Assembly: GCA_000697665.1 (NCBI GenBank)
Contig: KL197790.1
Coordinates: 29,559-63,660, forward strand
From: Jaapia argillacea MUCL 33604
Taxonomy: Eukaryota; Basidiomycota; Agaricomycetes; Jaapiales; Jaapiaceae
Length of the DNA: 34,102 nucleotides
Direction of reading: 5' to 3'
Below the pieces are notes generated by a model. The model was not told the DNA's origin. It worked only from the letters and a program-made list of their open reading frames with translations, and made no database searches. Position 1 is the stretch's first letter; each line of letters opens with the position of its first letter. Shown piece by piece: positions 31,736 to 34,102 of this stretch. A program made the position numbers and the translations under genes.

Positions 31736-32440
31736 GTAGTTGGTGTATTCACCTGATTCTCTGGCAATGTGTTCTTCATCTTTGCATCTGTCATCAGAAT
31801 GCTTGTGAAATAGGTTGAAAGGATCAGTTTGTGGTCCATTGCTTCCAAACAAATTTGTGTTTCCGTCTGCTGACGGATCCTTGTCCATTGTGTGGTCAGA
31901 GTCTTGTTCTTGAGATGGACTTCTATTTTGAAGATGGGACTGAGATGGTGACATTATGAACCCATCAGATGTATTTGATGTGTCTGTTAAATTTTTATTG
32001 ATTGATTTTATGAGAATATATATATTATTTTGCAACACACCGACTGCATGAGGTTGATCAAGGATCGACTCAACATCTCGAGTCTCAATTGTAGCATGTG
32101 GTGGTTGCAATTCAATTGCAGGTGGAATAAATGGATGGAATATGTTGTGGCCAATAGAACCTTGTGAAAGATCTGATGAAATGAGTCTTCTAGGCCATCC
32201 AGCGATACGCTCAAGAATGATTCTATCTGGCACTACACGATCTGGGAAAGGAAAAGGTTGATCGACTTTTGACCATATACATAAAGATTGATCCATTACA
32301 TTGAATTACGGATTTAACTCCAGCATTCTTGTCTATCGGGGAGTGGATATGGCTTTTCTTAATCGATACCTCTGCTTCTGTGTCATGAATTAACATTTTC
32401 TTTTGATGTGATAGGGTGCTGTTCAATTGAGAAGGCATTA

Positions 32441-32824
32441 CTCACCACTTGATTTGGTAGGTTCATCTTCCTCACCTTTAGCAGGAACAGATTTGGCCGT
32501 GGATGTTTTGGCAACAATATCATTGAAACATAGCATAAGCTTGAACTGTTACATTGAAAATGTCATTGCTCACCACTAGTTTCGGCAAGTTCATCTACCT
32601 CATCTGTAGAAGTAACAGACTTGACCTAAGACTTCTTGCCAACTACATCATTGAAACATAGGATAAGCTTAAATTGATGAATTGAATATGTTGTTACTCA
32701 CCACTCGTTTCGGCGAGCTTGTTTACCTTATCTTTCGAAGGAAGGGACTTGGCCATTGACTTTCTCACCCCTATATCATCAAAATGTAATGTAAGCTTGA
32801 GTCAGGCATCCTAGCAAAGATTAG
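32441..32824 (-). repeat. Three 128-bp exon-plus-intron modules
   Basis: CTCACCACT (the donor, minus strand AGTG-GTGAG) recurs at 32441, 32569 and 32697, exactly 128 bp apart. Each unit holds a 69-nt exon encoding a (K/S/T)-rich peptide (for example MAKSLPSKDKVNKLAETS and KSVPAKGEEDEPTKSS). The two introns between units are 59 nt each. All have phase-1 borders, so gain or loss of a unit keeps the frame. The middle exon has a TAG stop. The acceptor before the lowest-coordinate exon reads TTG for TAG. Confidence 0.88.
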
Positions 32825-34102
32825 GGGCTCTACCTTTTTTTCACTTGGTTGCAGGAATTGGCTTGCATATGATTTGACCTGGAGGGATCACTACTTCTTC
32901 GTCATCCGTGTCTCTCTCATGTTTTTTCCATTGTGTCTTCTGCTTGGTTACCGGTGTGTATTCTTCATCCTCCTCAACATAAGTACTAGTCAGGGAGTGG
33001 GCCACCGTGTGGCGTGGCATGAACGATTCCCAAAACACTGTTTCACTTCCATCTTGTATAAATTAGAGCAGTTGCATGTTTATTGTTCTTGTATTTCAAA
33101 GAGGTATTATTTAATGTTGATTTGTGTCCTTCATAAATTGAGTTCTCCCCAGGGAGAATACCATCATTGAACCATATATCTCCATTAGCTTGAATAATCC
33201 TTGCATTGTAGTGAAAGTCACCAAAGTATACTACACCTCTAAGACTCATTACATCATCATCAGCTACATCAATGTCTTTTTCAATCACAGTATGATCAGG
33301 AGTGTCATTTAAGGCCCAGAACCATTATGTCTGGAATCTTATGATAGTCTAGTATAACTGATGTGTTACCTGTGCATCTTCTTTTAATGCAAGGTGTTGT
33401 ACTTTGCTGAAATATAGTTTGTATGAACGATGTCGTAGACAGATCACCATTATCTGCATTGTTTACTAAAGGATTACAAGTTAGCACTCCATCAGAAAAA
33501 TTTGCATTAATCCAATTATGATTGCAAGTATTGCATTTGAATAACATAGGTGCAGCAGATTTTTTTGTATGGAGAATGTGTTTGCATACATTGATAAAGT
33601 TGTAACCATTGCCAGTATCATCTGTATGTTCATGTAGGGTGTTTCTTACAGTTTCTAGGTTGCTTTCTTGATTGTCTATTTCTTGAAACCCATGAAATAA
33701 TCTTTTCATTGCTAAATTCACAGGTAGCTTTTGTGTGGTAGTCCAGTCATCTTTGTGATCATTCCATATAGAATGCAGTATAACTATTGCAGCATCAAAT
33801 GCACAGCTGTTGTTGTTCCACATCACTGATAATGGTTGTGAAGGTACTCTTTCTTTTTTACGTGGCTGATTGTCATCATCTGGATCTAATTTTCTCTTTT
33901 TTCATTTTGTGTGTGCATGGTTTTCAGTTTTTTTCTTGGTCTGTTCTCTGATTCATCATTACATTTTCTTTTTGTTTTGAGTTCATGTGAAGAAGTTGTA
34001 TTGCATTTGACTTTAGAATTCATACTTTCTACATTTTTGGGTTTGAGATTGTCTTTATTATTTTGTTCTTTCAATTGAGTTTTAGTTGGTTTGTTCTTCT
34101 GC

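Larger units (their letters stand above)
30890..34102 (-). pseudogene. Ubiquitin-specific-protease-like gene, many exons, partial
   Basis: The frame enters from the right edge as a Lys-rich stretch (RPRKKLK, likely nuclear signal). The catalytic-type domain follows: NNSCAFDA (Cys box, about 33785), a Cys pair CNTC with CIKRRC (zinc-ribbon-like), then GDFHYNARI and WFNDG (His box, about 33170-33220). This order is that of ubiquitin-specific proteases, which cut ubiquitin from proteins. Downstream exons: about 33060-32834, 32770-32702, 32642-32574, 32514-32446, 32377-32300, 32241-31753, 31697-31620, 31578-31501, 31400-31313, 31246-31100, 31038-30958, 30900-30890. From 32834 downward all introns are phase 1. 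Breaks: one base short at 33897-33902, about 33310 and about 33060; one base extra in 31400-31313; TGA 32841-32843; TAG 32626-32628; acceptor lost at 32516. Could be a pseudogene or a poorly polished assembly. Confidence 0.65.

Overview
The window looks like a transposon-rich stretch of a basidiomycete (Agaricomycete-type) genome. The grounds are short GT-AG introns of about 40-65 nt, Plavaka-type DNA transposase and basidiomycete-style Ty3/gypsy polyproteins, and LRR/F-box-like genes with small introns. No bacterial, rRNA or convincing tRNA gene was found. Nearly every protein-coding stretch carries stops or one-base frame breaks, so this is a graveyard of nested elements with a few host-type genes at the right.

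Layout. 1-1010: a 43-bp minisatellite with a palindromic core, degenerate after about 735. 1066-3925 (+): a dead Plavaka-like transposase. 4117-13756 (+): Ty3/gypsy element 1 (putative 5' LTR, gag, protease, RT, RNase H, integrase, chromodomain, small 3' ORFs), split by an 847-bp insertion at 11786-12632. 14008-14666 (+): a three-exon orphan gene. 14667-17900: gene-poor, with two diverged duplications. 18060-19306 (+): LRR/F-box-like gene 1. 20134-20944: first copy of an 811-bp segmental duplication. About 20970-21398: an LTR sitting on a rearrangement junction. 21399-27323 (-): Ty3/gypsy element 2, carrying a nested solo LTR (21856-22371) with a perfect 5-bp target duplication. 27349-29450: decayed ORF and diverged repeats. 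29623-30687 (+): LRR gene 2. 30561-31371: second copy of the 811-bp duplication. 30890 to beyond 34102 (-): a many-exon gene with a ubiquitin-specific-protease-like domain.

The most unusual feature is that last gene. Every internal exon downstream of the protease-like domain that I could place, except one frame-broken exon, has a length divisible by three and phase-1 introns at both ends. Two of its exon-plus-intron units have been tandemly multiplied: three units of exactly 128 bp (69-nt exon, 59-nt intron) and two units of exactly 119 bp (78-nt exon, 41-nt intron). The gene is convergent, 202 bp away, with an LRR/F-box-like gene. The facing 3' ends of both genes were copied together as the 811-bp duplication 10,427 bp upstream.

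Limits: family names come from remembered motif patterns, not searches. LTR boundaries, identities and exon models were read by eye.
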